From: Alligator mississippiensis
Lineage: Eukaryota; Chordata; Crocodylia; Alligatoridae
Length of the DNA: 64,000 bases
NCBI RefSeq assembly: GCF_030867095.1
Contig: NC_081824.1
Location: 169,330,933 to 169,394,932 of the forward strand
Reading direction: 5' to 3'
Position 1 is the stretch's first letter, and every line of letters starts with the position of its first letter. Both the position numbers and the translations under genes were made by a program. The notes under the pieces are model-generated. The model was given only the letters and a program-made list of their open reading frames with translations. It was not told where the DNA came from and made no database searches. Positions 1 to 12,542 of this stretch are shown here, piece by piece.

Positions 1-3000
1 TCACAGTATGGACGAAGTTGAGAAATGCTGTTCTAGTGTGAGCAGTGTCTTAGTTATTGTTCTGTTTCCTTTTCAACTGGTATGAATATGCCTTCTACTG
101 TCCTTTTTTTTCTGCGGCATCTCTAATAAGGACAGTCTGCTAGTGATTCATACTTGGCACTTTATGGAGAAAAAGTTTTTCCACGTTAACTAAGCTGGAA
201 TAAAACTCCTCTGGTCTGCTGGCCAATTTTATTCCAGTTGAGTGTTTCTCACCTTCTTGCTTCTGCTCCTCTTTATAGTAAGTGCCTGGTGGCAAGCTAA
301 CAGGAACTTGTGCCAACCTGGGCCAATGCTCAAAGTTCTCCTGCTCCTTTGGCCATTTGTACCTTTTCCTGTATATACCCATCTATCTTGTCTGCAAGAG
401 AAATACAATTAAGGGGATGAAAAACTGGGTAAAGGCCACACTCTCAGCTGGTGTCAATCCTAATAGCCCCATTGACTTTGGTGGAACTATGCTGAAGTGC
501 ACCCATCAGAAGGATTTCACAGGAAAGAATAGGAGTTTCTGAAGAAGTCGGTTAAAACTGATTTGTGTGCTGAATGCCCCCTGCAGCCTGGTTAGTGGAG
601 GCTTATGGCATATAAATCTGGGATTACCTCAGTATTCCTTAGAGTTTTGCAGTTGCCCTATAGCTCTTCCCAGTTCTGTCTTAAATCCAATATGCATCTT
701 ACACTTACAAGATGTTTGCGCATTCTTCTCCAGTGCAGGACTTTTGAGACACATATCAGGTATAGGGCACTAAATCTGCTCCTCCATTGCCAATACCCAG
801 CAGCATGTGAGAAAGGAGACCTCAGATATCTTACTTACCTTGTATGGTCCCCATCTGATCTTACAGGTATGTCTACTGGAGGGCACTGGGTTGTGAAGAG
901 AGAATACCCATCTGTAGTCCTTTTGGCTGAGGCACCAGTTGTCGATCCTAGGAAGTTGTTGGTGGCTTTTGCTGGCAGCAAGTTTCCATGGATGTTTTTA
1001 CAGTGGGAAGGTGTATCACTGGGCCAGATCAACTCAGTCAGACAAAGATGCATTCAAAATAACTGCTGTCAATCACTCTAATCCATTTGTTTAGTATCCG
1101 TCTCAGGAACTGCCATAGAGCAGCAGCCAAAAAGTCCCTCCCCCTAAAAAAACACAATATCTAAGCTCTTAGTTTCTACGTTCCCCCTTCTAATTCATTT
1201 TTAATACCTGTGCAGACTTCACTTTTCAACCCATTCTGGGTTTTTGGCTAAAATAAACCATTAACCAGGTCTGACTGACTCAAAGAAGAAAGAAAACAGA
1301 ATGGTACATTGGAAAAGATTAAGATCAGATCTCTGAACATAAAAGTAAATTTGAAGCAAAAGAATGAAAAGTGGAATGACATGTTTCATGGATAATGTTG
1401 ATAACATATTTCACAATACTGGCCCACTTAATAGTTTTTTTTAAGTATAATCTTTATGACCTTCAATGAGTGATAAGGTAGTTAGAGAAGATGTTTGTGA
1501 AAGGTTATGCATTTTCCAAATTAACTCAGCTTTCCCCTCTCCCCTCCAAGGCTGACATTCAAAATGGAAGTGTGGCACTTTTGCCCTGAGTTGGAACTTG
1601 GAAGCTGTTTGTTTAGCTTTCCCCGAGACATTAACTATGCAACCTAGCAAAGCAGGGCACGAAAGGGAGCCCTGTGGAGTGGCAAAGGTGGCTGAGACAC
1701 TCAGGGTGCATAGCTCAAACTGTTCAAGTTTATTAAAACAAATTAGGTTAGTGGAGTTGCCCAGAGGGTTACGTAAGGCAGAAAGCAACACTCCACAGGA
1801 GAGAAGGGAGGCAGTTAAAAGGCAAATCCCTCCAGTTTATTTAGGGCTGGAGATAACTGACTTGTGCTGTGTCTGTTCTCTATAGGTGACAGAGTAAATC
1901 ACAGTCTTTATCTACTGAGCTGATGAGGATTTGGACTGGACTGGTTTTTTTGAACTGTGGATTGAAGAAAATAGGTTTTTATTTATTATTATGACTACCA
2001 TTATTATGTTATTATTGTCATTGCATTTTGATTCCGGTGACAGAAACGTAATCACATGCCAACTATACATGTGTAGGGAACGTTAGGCATTAAAAGAAGT
2101 AGAGCCCTGACTCATCTCAAAAGGGCATTCTGTAGAGGGGATTTTAGAGCCATTAGAAGCACTAGAAATGGCACCACGTGTTTTGGGACCAGGGCTTCTA
2201 ACATCCTCTGTAACAAAATGCCCCTCTGAAGCAGCTGGCAATTTTACTCAGAGATAGAGATTAGAGCAGAGGAGAAGCAGATAGTTTGGGAAGCAGGAAG
2301 TGCCCATTTGGCCTTCAAACAGGCATGCCCTACTGTAACTTAGCTACTTAGCTGCTCCCATCCTCTTCCATGGCTCCAAAGACATAGACTTCAGTTTTAA
2401 ATAGCTTCCAGTTCTTTGTGGTGCCCTATTTTTGGGTGCTGGGCACAAAGGGCCTGATTTCCACGTGTGCCACACACCCAAGGCAACTCTTGACTAGAGA
2501 TGGTGCTGTGAGTGTATCCACACCTCTAAAAATCAACCTAAGCATTAAGCATGGAGCACCCAAAACTAAGTCGACCAAAATGTGAAGCTGTTTGGGAGAG
2601 CTTGGATTATAATGTCTGTTCTCATGTCACTTCCTGTCTACCTTCCTTTTGGCCCTCTCCTGGCCCCTATGATATCCCAAGCCCTCCTTCCTGCACCCCA
2701 GCCCCCTAGCAAGACAAAGGTCATTGTACTGAGAGATCCCACAAGAGCATGAATTGGTGTGATCAGATGGGACTCCCTCTGGTAGAAAGGGGTGTTTGGT
2801 ATTAGTCTTTTTATTTTGAAGGCTTGTAAGATAAATCTAACATCTTTGCTTCTATTTGCACAGTGCCTGCCTAGCCTGAGGATGCTAGTTAAAAATCTTA
2901 GGCTGGATGAGTGATTCCATATGTACAGTAGATGACCTAACCAGCCCTCTCGTACTGTAAGCTACTTATCAGAAAGTGTTGGGTAAGGTGATGTGGTTAT

Positions 3001-5265
3001 TTATCCATTTCCCAATACTGCCAGTCAAGAATTTTTCTGAGGAAGCTGTTTTCACAGAAAAAGGCCAACTCTTCAATACCAAAACATTCTGGTTTCTTTG
3101 ATCTCATGAATTATTTCAATAGAAAAATAGCCAGGATGGATTTAGAAGAGGGGAAAGGGGGCAAGGAGACAAACTCCCTCCCATCTTTCCCTCTCCCTCC
3201 CCTCTGCCATTGCTGATCAAGACACCTACCTATGATACAGGAGACCCCATTTCAAGTCCCAGCTCTTATTGATTCAAACCAGTAATTCGAAGCTTGTTTC
3301 CCACAGCCCAGGGTAAGTGCTTGAACCTCCTGTCTCTCAGCCATTCTGGAGTAGGGCGTTCTCTCACCATGTGATATTTCTATGAAAAAATGTCAACAAA
3401 TCAAGGATCTATCCTATGGCAAAAAGACATTTTTTTTGCAACTCTTTAACATTTTCACAGGCTAGTGGGTGCTGTTTCCTGCCCAGCTCCTCTCACCAGC
3501 TTGAATAAAACATTTGCATTTTATGCCAGTAACTGAGGCAAAATTTTGGAAGTTGCCAAAGGAGACCTAGTCTTTCCCCAGAGCACCTCCCTGCCCTGCC
3601 AGGTCCCACTCTTTCACAACATGGTGAAGCTAAGCAGATCATCTTCCCCACTCCAAAGACCTGCAAGGGTGGAGTCAGCAGGGCCTTTTTTCACTCTCTT
3701 TTCCACAGAAGAAAGCTTGTGGGAATTTTCCTTTTCAGGTTTCCCTCTAGTCAGCATTTCATGGGACAGCAACATGCAGCCAGCAATCATCCATGGCTCT
3801 GCTGTCTTCAGTGGAGACAGGCTGATTTACACCAGCTGAGGGTCCAGCGTGCCAGGACTGTCCTAACTAAATGCTTAGCTCTTTCTGAAATGAGCCTACA
3901 GCAATGCAGCAGAGGCAGGACTGAACCAACCCATCTGAGTGCAGTAAACTGACCGACAGATACCTTCTTGGCACTCAAACCCTATCCTTTTGGGCTACCC
4001 CCACACTCCCCAAAACATCTGCCTCTGCCTTGCAAGGCCTTGCAGCTGAATGAGCTGCATTTCACTTTGGCATACAGCTGCCTTTGTTCAGTTGGATCTC
4101 GTCTCTGATGAGATCAGCAGCTCTCTCTTGCTCTCCAGTGCTCCTGGAAGCATGTCCCTGTTCGCACTTTATGCCAGCGCTCGTTAAAAGGGGAGCCTGA
4201 TGCATTTTTTTTTTTCTTTCTACAAAAGCACCTTGCTTTGGTAAAGTGGCAGTTTCCTTCCCTAGCAGGTCTGTTCCTTTAACAGGTAGCTATGTAAGTA
4301 GCTATAATGGAAACTATTTCGTTGTTGCATGTGACCGGGCGCCTAATCCCTCAGAAGGGAGAGGGCAGTTTGAGTTATATCCCCCACAGTGTTTAGTCTT
4401 TGAAATGCTGTATTTTCTAGCCCTATAACACTGCCAGGTTCTCACAGGCTCTGAGACACAGAAACTTAAAGCAGGCCTGTGCTCTAGTGAGTAACTGATG
4501 TAATTACGCCCACTTGTTACAAGGCTAAGCTTTCACAAGTTGGGGGAGGATGTGGATTTGGTCCAGGAGGTGTGTCCCTGATGACAAGCCAGCAGGCCAA
4601 TCGCAGAGCGGGAAGATCATCACATTCATATAAAAAAAAAAAGAAACTGCTCCAGGGTATTTATATTGAAGAGAGAGAGTTGGCAAGGAAAGAGAGGCTA
4701 CGAACTTGCAACTTTATTAACAAACTCTGCAGCTGAATCAAACAGGCCGGGCCCTTCCTATACCTTTCCCCTTCTCTTTAATCCATTGGAAGTGTTTTCG
4801 TGAGCTAAAGTGAAAGGTTCAACTATTTTTGCCTGGCCCCTCTGTCCCACTCATAAGCTCCCCCCGCACCCCATCCTGTTTTTTAGGGTCCTCACCACAT
4901 TCAGATCTGAGTCCCCACTCCTGAATTAGGACGTCTCACTGAATGCAGAAGGGGAGAAAGTGAGTCCAAGGGACAGGCTGTCCTCCTGTGCCTCTGTCAG
5001 TTGTTTGGAATAAGCATCATTTGATACCTGTATTACAAGGAGAGGGGCTGCCTCTAGGCTGACTGGGAGCCCCACCTATTAATCATTGCCCAAGCAGAGC
5101 TCCAGCTGGGCCTGTGAGGGTGGGATCCCAGCCTGATGTATCTGTTAAACAGCAGGAGAAAGAGGAGACGGGTTTACTTTTAACCAGGGGGCAAACAGTT
5201 GGAATTTGCAAATGCTGAATAACCATAAAAGTGGCAGATTGAACTTATTCCAGTTATACAAAAAC
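1..5265. other. unique-looking sequence, no gene recognised
   Basis: I see no exon, RNA gene or clear mobile element here. The longest open frame is 158 codons (605-1081, plus) and resembles no family I know. Short A/T and C/T tracts are scattered. A weak promoter-like arrangement at about 4596-4635 is listed separately. Diverged SINE debris may be present around 3230-3300 but is too decayed to call. Confidence 0.5.
4596..4635 (+). promoter_or_regulatory. weak CCAAT plus TATA-like pair
   Basis: A CCAAT motif (GGCCAATCG, 4596-4604) lies about 25 bases before CATATAAAA (4627-4635), followed by an A-rich run and a purine-rich leader. The motifs are seen directly. Their use as a promoter is speculation: no downstream coding exon is recognised, and the spacing between the two boxes is shorter than usual. 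Confidence 0.12.
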
Positions 5266-5500
5266 AGCACTGTGGTCCAATGGCTAGGGGTGCTGGACCG
5301 GGACTCAGGAGTACTCCTTCTTCTGGCTTTGCGACCGGCTGACTGCCTGAGATTTAGCAAGGCTCTGCTTGTCTCTGTATCATCCCGTCTACTTGTGTGC
5401 TGAGTTCTCCAGGGCACGTGCTCAGTCTCTTAATATGCTTCTACGGCACCCCCCACAGTGAGGCCCTAATATCGGCAGAGACCTGTAAGTGTAATAGAGT
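5266..5500 (+). mobile_element. MIR-type SINE, diverged
   Basis: The stretch starts with ACTGTGGTCCAATGGCTAGG, a decayed tRNA-like head of the kind that opens MIR-family SINEs (usual form: agtggtctagtggttagagc). It continues through a 'gggactcaggagt' segment that matches the MIR internal region. The end (about 5460-5500, 'ggccctaatatcggcagagacctgtaagtg') resembles the LINE-derived tail of reptilian MIR-like elements. No coding capacity is expected. The right edge is approximate. Identification is by recalled consensus, not by alignment. Confidence 0.55.
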
Positions 5501-5779
5501 AAAATTAACAATAATAAAATTACCCATCCCCCACAATGGTTACAAGTAATAGGTCCAATTCTACTCCCATAACAGGGTTAATTAGGAGTAGCTCCACCGA
5601 AGCTAGTGGAAGTTCCTGAAGGTAAAATGAGCAACTGAGATGAGAATGTGGAGTGAGATGCGTAGCTCAGCTAAGCAATGTCAATACTAACATTGCCCAC
5701 TTTCTGCAAAGCTTTATGCCACCTGCTTATGCTTTGACCCCGTGTACAGTAGGCAGCTTTAGAGAGAACACCAGAAGCT

Positions 5780-6015
5780 GTCTGTGCCTTGCTTCTCCAG
5801 GGTTCCTACTGATGCAATTAAACCAGTGACACTTCGGGTGCTCAAACCACACAACTGCTTAAGGGGAGGAAATCCCTTACATGGTTCTGTGTCTGCCTAC
5901 AGTGGGGTTTGCTGCACCTTCCCTCTGAGCTATCTGGTCCTGGCCACTGTCTCAGAGAAGTCATTGGATCTGGTGGACCTTGCACGTGATCCAGTATGGT
6001 CATTACTATGATCAT
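5780..6015 (+). mobile_element. L3/CR1-like LINE 3' end fragment
   Basis: The segment 'ctggtcctggccactgtctc' followed by 'ggatctggtggacc' and 'gatccagtatggtcatt' (about 5934-6005) matches the 3' untranslated tail of old L3-type members of the CR1 clade. Those tails normally read 'ggtactggccactgtcagagacagg...ctagatggacc...gacccagtatggc...cctatgttc'. The same tail recurs at 43790-43867. Only the tail is present; no reverse transcriptase frame is seen. The left edge is uncertain. Confidence 0.5.
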
Positions 6016-9000
6016 AAAATCCCCTATCGTTTAATACAGAGCCCTAGACCCCAGCAAGCTCAAGCTATTATAAGTTAATTTTTTTCTTTTCATTTTATGC
6101 AGAAAAAGTAGGGTCATGGCTTTAAAAAGAAAGAATCCCTGTGCTGCAAAAAGCTGATGACAGGTACCAGGAGGATTCCAAGGCTTTGGCTTCACATGAC
6201 TGAGAAGATGGTTAGATTATACTGGCAGAAGGGATCTGACTTCTCATACAGGTGCCTGCTTACCTGCATGTAATCAGCAGCTTTGGTCAGCTCTGCCCAG
6301 GCTGGAGGCACCGCTGTGTGAATCAAAGGTTTTTGCTTTGTTCAGGGGTAAAAGTGACGGTTCCGTCTTCCTCTCTCCCCTCCACCTCCCGCAGCCTCTC
6401 ATACCACGATGAGAAAGAGACAAGACAACAATAAAAAGTCATTTGAGAAGGAACTGCTGGAGGGATAATTTCTTCTCTTGACGGTAAGAATGGATGAGCA
6501 GCAGCATGAAGGCCCCCTGAGTCCTGCATTGCTGCCCCCAATGTGTAAAGCATGGGAGACTCACAGGTGTCAGGAGGGCCTCTGGCTCCTCCATGATGAC
6601 ACTTACCCCGGGCAAAGAGCAAGCACACCACACACCTAGGATTTTGTCTCAGTGAATATACTCCCCTCCACTGTGTGCAAGAATTAAAGGTCCCCTGACC
6701 AAATGGAGGGGCAGGTACATGCCCTGGGGTGCAGCAGAGCATTCCAGACCAATAGTCTATGGGGAAGGCAGAGAGTCTGACTAAGCCCTCGCTTAACACT
6801 TTGGGGATAATGCCACTGATTTCAACAGAGTTGCTTCCCATTAACACCCAGGCAAGGCAGACAGCCAGAAGGGGCCTAACTCTACCTACAGGTGCCTTGT
6901 CACCTACATTTTCTCAATGGTTGTGATCACCACCGATTAGGTGATCACATGTTCCACAAACAGCACAAAGAGCCAGATGCTCAGCAGGTGTCAGTCAGCA
7001 CGGCTTCACTGACTTCTGTGGTGCTCCCTTTATTTCTCCCTGTGGAGGATCTGGTGATTTAACAGCAATGATGCTGTGCCAACTTAAACCCGAAGAGGGT
7101 CTGGCCCATGTGCTCTGCCCCAGGTTGTGAGAAGAGCAGGAGTCACAGGGTGGATCTGGTGGGGCTCTCTCATCTCTCAGACTTGGGTGCTTTTTCATGT
7201 TTGCTCTGCACACAAGTATGCCAGCACAAACTTCCAGAGAACAAAAGAGGTGCATCAAAGAAAAAGAAAAAGGAAGAAGAATTACCGCAGGTGTTTTAAT
7301 TTATTCACGGAGGCTGGAGGAGGAAGTTACTGTTTGCTTTGTTGTATTGAGTCATAGGGCAGGTAGAGGTTGTGCCTTTCCCTTCCTGGAGTGGGACATT
7401 TACTTGGTCACCTCACAGGGTTACAGCTGGGCAAGCCATCTGGGCCTCCATGAAGGTAGGGGACCCTCACTCAAAGAGCTGCCCTGCCACCTGCCGGCAA
7501 AACAGAGACAAGAAGTCAGGCCAGTCAAGCTTAATTAGCAACTTCTTGGGATGTCAAAGATTTAACCCTTTTGATGCCTTCAGCCCTGTTCTGGTACCTC
7601 ATGGAGCTTGCAGGTGGTACTGCATTGATGGAGATTTGTGAGGACACCAAGGCTCTGAGCAAGAGAAACCTGGAAAATCCTGTGGGATTGAGTTAGTCTG
7701 ATCCATAGTGCCATGCCAAGGTTTATATACTATACTGCACCTTCATGTTCTGCAGTGTCCTTCAGGTGGGACATGGCAACAGACTGTCTTGCTACAAGTC
7801 CAGGGTTATGAGTCTGAGCCCTGCTCAGGAGTTTTGCTGAAGGCTTACCTCTGTTGATCTACTTGTAAATGAGTACCTGATTATTCAGGCTTAAGAGCGG
7901 GAGGCGGGTGGATGTGATGCCACTCAAACCATGCCCTTATGTGCCATTAGCTATAGAAAATGCTGTGTGCCCTACCTAACCCTGTTAGTCCTATGGGTTA
8001 TTCACTTGGGTAAACCTTTAACTGAAGTGTATTTTGTGTATAACTTTTTCCCCCCAAACACTTACTGAACAGCAGCAGAGTGGAGGAGGAAAAATGATGG
8101 ATGGAGAGGCCAGTGAGGAAAGAGAGATCTCTGGCTAAGATCTGAAATGAAAAATGCAAATGGGCTGTCCCAGGAGGCAGGAGAGGCAAAGGAGATGACT
8201 TGCACTTCCACAGCAGTGAGATTGTGTGGAAGGGAGGAAAAGAAGCCAGGATAAAGGAGGGAGGAGCAGAGAGTGAAAGACCAGTTCTGTGAGGTCAGCC
8301 GGACTGCAGCCATGCAGGGTTTAAGGCTGCGGGAGGCATTTTAGAATGGGAAGTTGCAGTTGCATGCTTCCATGGTGTCAGCAGGTGTATCACATCTTGC
8401 AGCCCATGGTGTAGTCTAAAAAATAAGGACGTCTCCTGCTGTACTACTACAGCGGTGGCTATACCATTGCAATGGAAACAGGGCCACACACAACCTGCCC
8501 ACCTGAGTCCTCAGGCACACTCCAGACCCAGTCATTCCCCAATGTTGCTACTCTAGGCACATCCTCGGCAGTTTTTTCACACGCCCACCAGAAGCTGAGG
8601 GTTTAAGAGCAGGTGCTGGCAAACACAGAGCAGCCCCACTGGCAAACTTCCAGGTCTGGAGCATGTCAGCTGACTGGGGTGGATGGGGCAGGCTAAGGCA
8701 TGCTCAGCCTCATCTATACCAGAGCCCATCACTGCAGGTGTACACACAAACCCTGAGAGTCTGTGGAGTGGGGAGTTGCAGTAGTCAGTCCTAGGTTTCA
8801 ACACTGTTGGAGCTCAAGTAGCAAGGGGCCAATATGTGGCACCAAAGTATCTGAGGGCCCAGTCAAAGAGGCAGTCAGCAGGCTTGCAATTAAAGAGATG
8901 AAAGGGGGCAGTGAACATAGGTTAAAAGATCATGCCAGGGCTGCAAGTGGCAACCTGAAGATCTAAACTGGCTCCTCTTGCATAAGGGAATAACTTCCAC

Positions 9001-11270
9001 CTAAAAGAGACTTAAGTGCAAGGGGCTAGGAGAAAATCACACATGGAAGGAAGGTGAGAGGGTGTGGAGGAGCCACCACAGGGATTGAAAGAGCTGACTT
9101 ATGGGGGGTAAAAGCAGTGGCTCAGGTTAAAGGCAGGAAGGAATACCAGTGAGGGAGCAGGCAGTGGATTGCTGAGAATTGACCCCTATGCGATCCTAAA
9201 AACAGAGGAGAGGGGCCTTAGAACAGAGAGGGGCCCATCGCAGACAGCAGAAACAGCATATAAACTAGGTCTGCAGCCAGTGCAAAGCAGCACATGTCCC
9301 TTGGTATGGATGGGTCATATCCTCAGCCAGCAGAAATCAGTCCAGTGCCACTGAGGTCAGTGGGTCTCAGTACAATGCCAGTTTATGCCAGCTGAAGACC
9401 TGGCCCTATATGCGTCCGTGGAGAAATACTGCCAGTTCCTAATCCCAGTGAGGTGGCAAACTGACCACCTTTCCATAGTCACACAATTCCAGTTCAACAA
9501 GTGACTTAACAAAGGGGAGAGATTACATCTGAGCAAGAAACCTATCCGAGAGCTTGGCACCCGAGCATCCTTTGTGCTGCCAAACCGGTCAGCTCCAGCG
9601 CTGGAGCCGGCCACAACCCAAAGGGGACACATCCCATGTCACATTCCAAAGCCTGGCAGCTCACAAGAAAAGCCAGCGTTTTGTTCTGCAGTGGCTTCTG
9701 CTTTGCCTTCAGCACTGGTGTTTTGCACTGCTGTGGGAAGGGAGGAACAATCATCTGACTGTTTAATACACTTGCTGCTCTGGCCTCTTACTCCCTCCCC
9801 TTGGCAGATAATAAGGCAGTTGCTTAGACCAAAGGAACATTTTTCCCATCCATGATCTAAGGAAAATGGAGGAAACTTGTCCCTGCATTACTCTGTATTT
9901 TCAGGGAGCTGTGGTATTTCATTATAAGGCCAGTTTCAACCCAGTAAAACTGGGTTTGCAGATGACTTCTCCCTGGGAGTCATGCCACATGGTAGTTTTA
10001 GGTGGGGAACATGATTTCTTCTGCACGGTAAAGAAGTGCATGTATCTGTAGAGGCTGAATGAATTGAGGGGCTGAGAATGTGGGGAACAGGACCCTATAC
10101 CTCTAGACTGCCAGTTTGAATGCAACCCAGGCAGTAGTGACTGAGCCATCCTGCCTCACTGCTCTGAAAAGCATTGGGGATCTCAGTCCAGGTTTCAGTG
10201 GCCAAGCCAGTTCACATTACACTCAAGGAAAAAAAGGAGCTGAAGGAAGAGGCAGCCCCCCAGGCTGTGAAGAGGAGGGAAAGCAAGCTCCCGTACTAAG
10301 TGTCCTGACTGCTCCCTGGCCTTGGTCTTTGCCAAATACACTTCTGTAACCATTGCTCCTTCTCCCATGGCCTTGTCATGCCTCTCCTCCAACATCTCCC
10401 CCAGCTCTCCCCATCTTGACACTACCACTCGCTCCCCTTCTCTTTAACAGACCACTGATTGCCATGGTAACCTAGTCTCACAAAACTGTAAAGCAGACAC
10501 AAAGGTACATTTCTTCCCTGCCCCGACCCCAGCCAGCAAGGCCCAGACTTTGTGTGGCAGCGGGGAAATCAGGGGGAGAGGAAGGGTGTTTTCCATGTAA
10601 TTGTACTGTTTTCTGTGTGTACGTTTTATGGGGGAGAGGCTCACTACACCCTCATAGGAGGGCTGGCTTTTGCTCTGGGGGTGCTCAGGTTCATGGTCTT
10701 CTGGGAGGGAGGCAGCCCTGGCCGATGGGCCACCTGAAACCTCAGTCTCTTGTATATGAATCTCCTGCAGGTCGCAGTGCCTTTGGCAGCTGTGGTGAAA
10801 GACCACAGCCAAGCCTGGTGAGGGTGGATCCCTTGGGTAAAATGGGATAGTCCCCTGGAAAGCTGGAACCCTGTCTAGAGCCAGTATGGACCAGAGACCA
10901 GCGTGAGGTGCCTGTGCCCTCCTTCTTTCTGACCAGCTTACTTTCTTCTCCCAGGTCCACTCTTAGGGTATCTCTGCTCTGCTGGGACCTTAACCAAGTG
11001 AGTTCAGGTATTTCTAGCAGTTTTGCAGCACACATTGACCTTTACACTACCACAGCTAGGCTATTACTGGTACCTGCGCTGGCTAAAATAAGGTTAGGTC
11101 AGGTGTGTCTGTACAAGCTGCAGTTACAGCAGTGTAGACCAGCACTTAGATGCGTCCACTTCGTACTGCCCTCTCTTTACTTCCCGATCCCACTTTAAAC
11201 TCACTTCCCTCCCCACTTTTCCTCTTCTCTGTGCACGATCTTGATAACACCAGACAAGACCTTGCCTCCT
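6016..11270. other. unique-looking sequence, no gene recognised
   Basis: No exon or RNA gene is recognised. The longest frames are 174 codons (6323-6847, minus) and 122 codons (10444-10812, minus). Both are rich in Pro, Ser, Cys and Trp in the way random frames of this composition are. Two stretches could be decayed repeats: 7735-7870 (SINE-like, 'gagtctgagccctgctcaggag') and 10960-11150 ('tagggtatctctgctctg' to 'cagtgtagaccagcac', resembling the 'ggtatgtctacactgc' MITEs of turtles and crocodilians). Neither has intact ends. Confidence 0.45.
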
Positions 11271-11273
11271 AGA

Positions 11274-11966
11274 TTCATAGATTCATAGATTTCATAGACA
11301 TTAGGGCTGGAAGGGACCTCGGAAGATCATCGAGTCCAGCCCCCTGCCCAAAGGGCAGGAAGTCAGCCGGGTTCATAGGATCCCAGCAAGATGAGCATCC
11401 AGTTTGCTCTTGAAAGCGTTCAATGTGGGCACTTGAACCACCTCCGGTGGCAGGCTGTTCCAGACCTTGGGGGCTCGGACAGTAAAGAAATTCTTCCTTA
11501 TGTCCAGCCTGAAATGGTCTTGTAGTAGTTTATGACCATTCGACCTAGTCGTCATCCCTTGGGGTGCTCTGGTGAACAAACGTTCCCCCAGATCCTGGTG
11601 GTCACCCCTGATAAACTTATAGGTGGCCATCAGATCACCCCTGAGCCTGCGCTTTTCCAGGCTAAAGAGCTCCAGGGCTCTCAGCCTGTCATCGTAGGGT
11701 ATGCTTCCCTGACCTCTGATCATGCGCGTGGCTCTTCTCTGGACTCTCTCAAGCTTCTCCACATCCTTTTTGAATTGTGGAGCCCAAAACTGGACGCAGT
11801 ACTCCAGCTGCGGCCTCACTAAGGCCGAGTACAAGGGGAGAATGACATCCCGGGATTTGCTTGAGAAGCATCTATGGATGCAAGCCAGCGTTTTGGTCGC
11901 TTTACTAGCCGCAGCATCGCACTGCAGGCTCATGTTCATCTTGTGGTCAATGATGACCCCCAAGAT
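11274..11966 (-). mobile_element. CR1 LINE, young subfamily, 5'-truncated (CR1-F)
   Basis: Reading the minus strand, this is the last 197 codons of CR1 ORF2 plus the 3' untranslated region, ending in the family's ATTCATAG-type repeat at 11274-11300. The protein is nearly identical to the same part of CR1-E (32431-34649) and CR1-C (28988-29811), so the three belong to one young subfamily. It is cut at its 5' side inside the segment that follows 'RDLGVIIDHKMNMS' and directly abuts CR1-G. CR1 elements move by target-primed reverse transcription and are commonly 5'-truncated, as here. Confidence 0.93.
11373..11963 (-). pseudogene. CR1 ORF2 C-terminal fragment, open frame
   Basis: A 196-residue open frame covers the ORF2 region C-terminal to the reverse transcriptase palm. 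It runs from MGVIIDHKMNMS through [15 protein letters not shown] and RRLRGDLMATYKFIRG to the usual terminus HLAGIL. The catalytic palm (the FADD motif) and the endonuclease are absent because of 5' truncation, so this fragment cannot act alone. Compared with CR1-E it has one extra codon near GMTTRSNGHK and otherwise only scattered substitutions. The initial Met is an internal codon of ORF2, not a native start. Confidence 0.85.
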
Positions 11967-12542
11967 GCTCGGGTTGGAAGGGACTTCAACAGATCATCAA
12001 GTCTGACCCCCTGTCTAGGCAGGAAAGAGTGCTGGGGTCAGATGACCCCAGCCAGATGCCTATCCAGTCTTGTCTTAAAGACCCCCAAGGTAGGGGAGAG
12101 CACCACTTCCCCTGGAAAGCCCATTCCAAATTTTGGCCACCCTTACCATGAAGAAGTTTTTCCTGATATCTAGCCTAAATCTTCTCTCTGTCACTTTGTG
12201 ACCACTGTTCCTTGTTACCCCAAGAGGCGCCCTGGTGAACAGAGCATCTCCGATCCCTTGCTGCATCCCCCTAATGAATTTGTAGGTGGCCACAAGTTTA
12301 CCTCTCAGCCTTCTCTTGCAGAGGCTGAAGAGGTCCAGGTCCCTCAGTCTCTCCTCTTAGGGCTTCTCCTGGAAGCCCCTAACCATACAAGTGGCCCCTC
12401 TCTGGACCTTCTCGAATCTATTAACATCCTTCTTGCAGTACAGCGCCCAAAACTGAACGCAGTGCTCCAACTGCTGTCTGAGCAATGCTGCATAGAAGGG
12501 AAGTATCACCTCCTTGGATCTATTTGTCATGCATCTGCTGAT
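11967..12542 (-). mobile_element. CR1 LINE, older subfamily, 5'-truncated (CR1-G)
   Basis: On the minus strand this is another CR1 3' portion. Its untranslated region is at 11967-12070 ('gggttggaagggacttcaac', 'accccctgtctaggcagg'). Upstream is a decayed ORF2 C-terminus (open pieces such as 12293-12075 with MATYKFIRG and FRLDIRKNFF). Its wording differs from CR1-F and resembles CR1-D, so it is a different and older subfamily. A stop lies within the EERLRDLDLF region, and the frame shifts further on. The distal 3' repeat is missing where CR1-F adjoins, consistent with CR1-F having landed in or next to its tail. Confidence 0.85.

Noticed and set aside
605-1081. 158-codon plus-strand frame
   Set aside because: No family motif, no coding-like composition, no splice context that I can support, and opposed by other random frames.
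6323-6847. 174-codon minus-strand frame
   Set aside because: Cys, Pro, Trp and Gly content typical of chance frames; a shadow frame overlaps it and no domain is recognisable.
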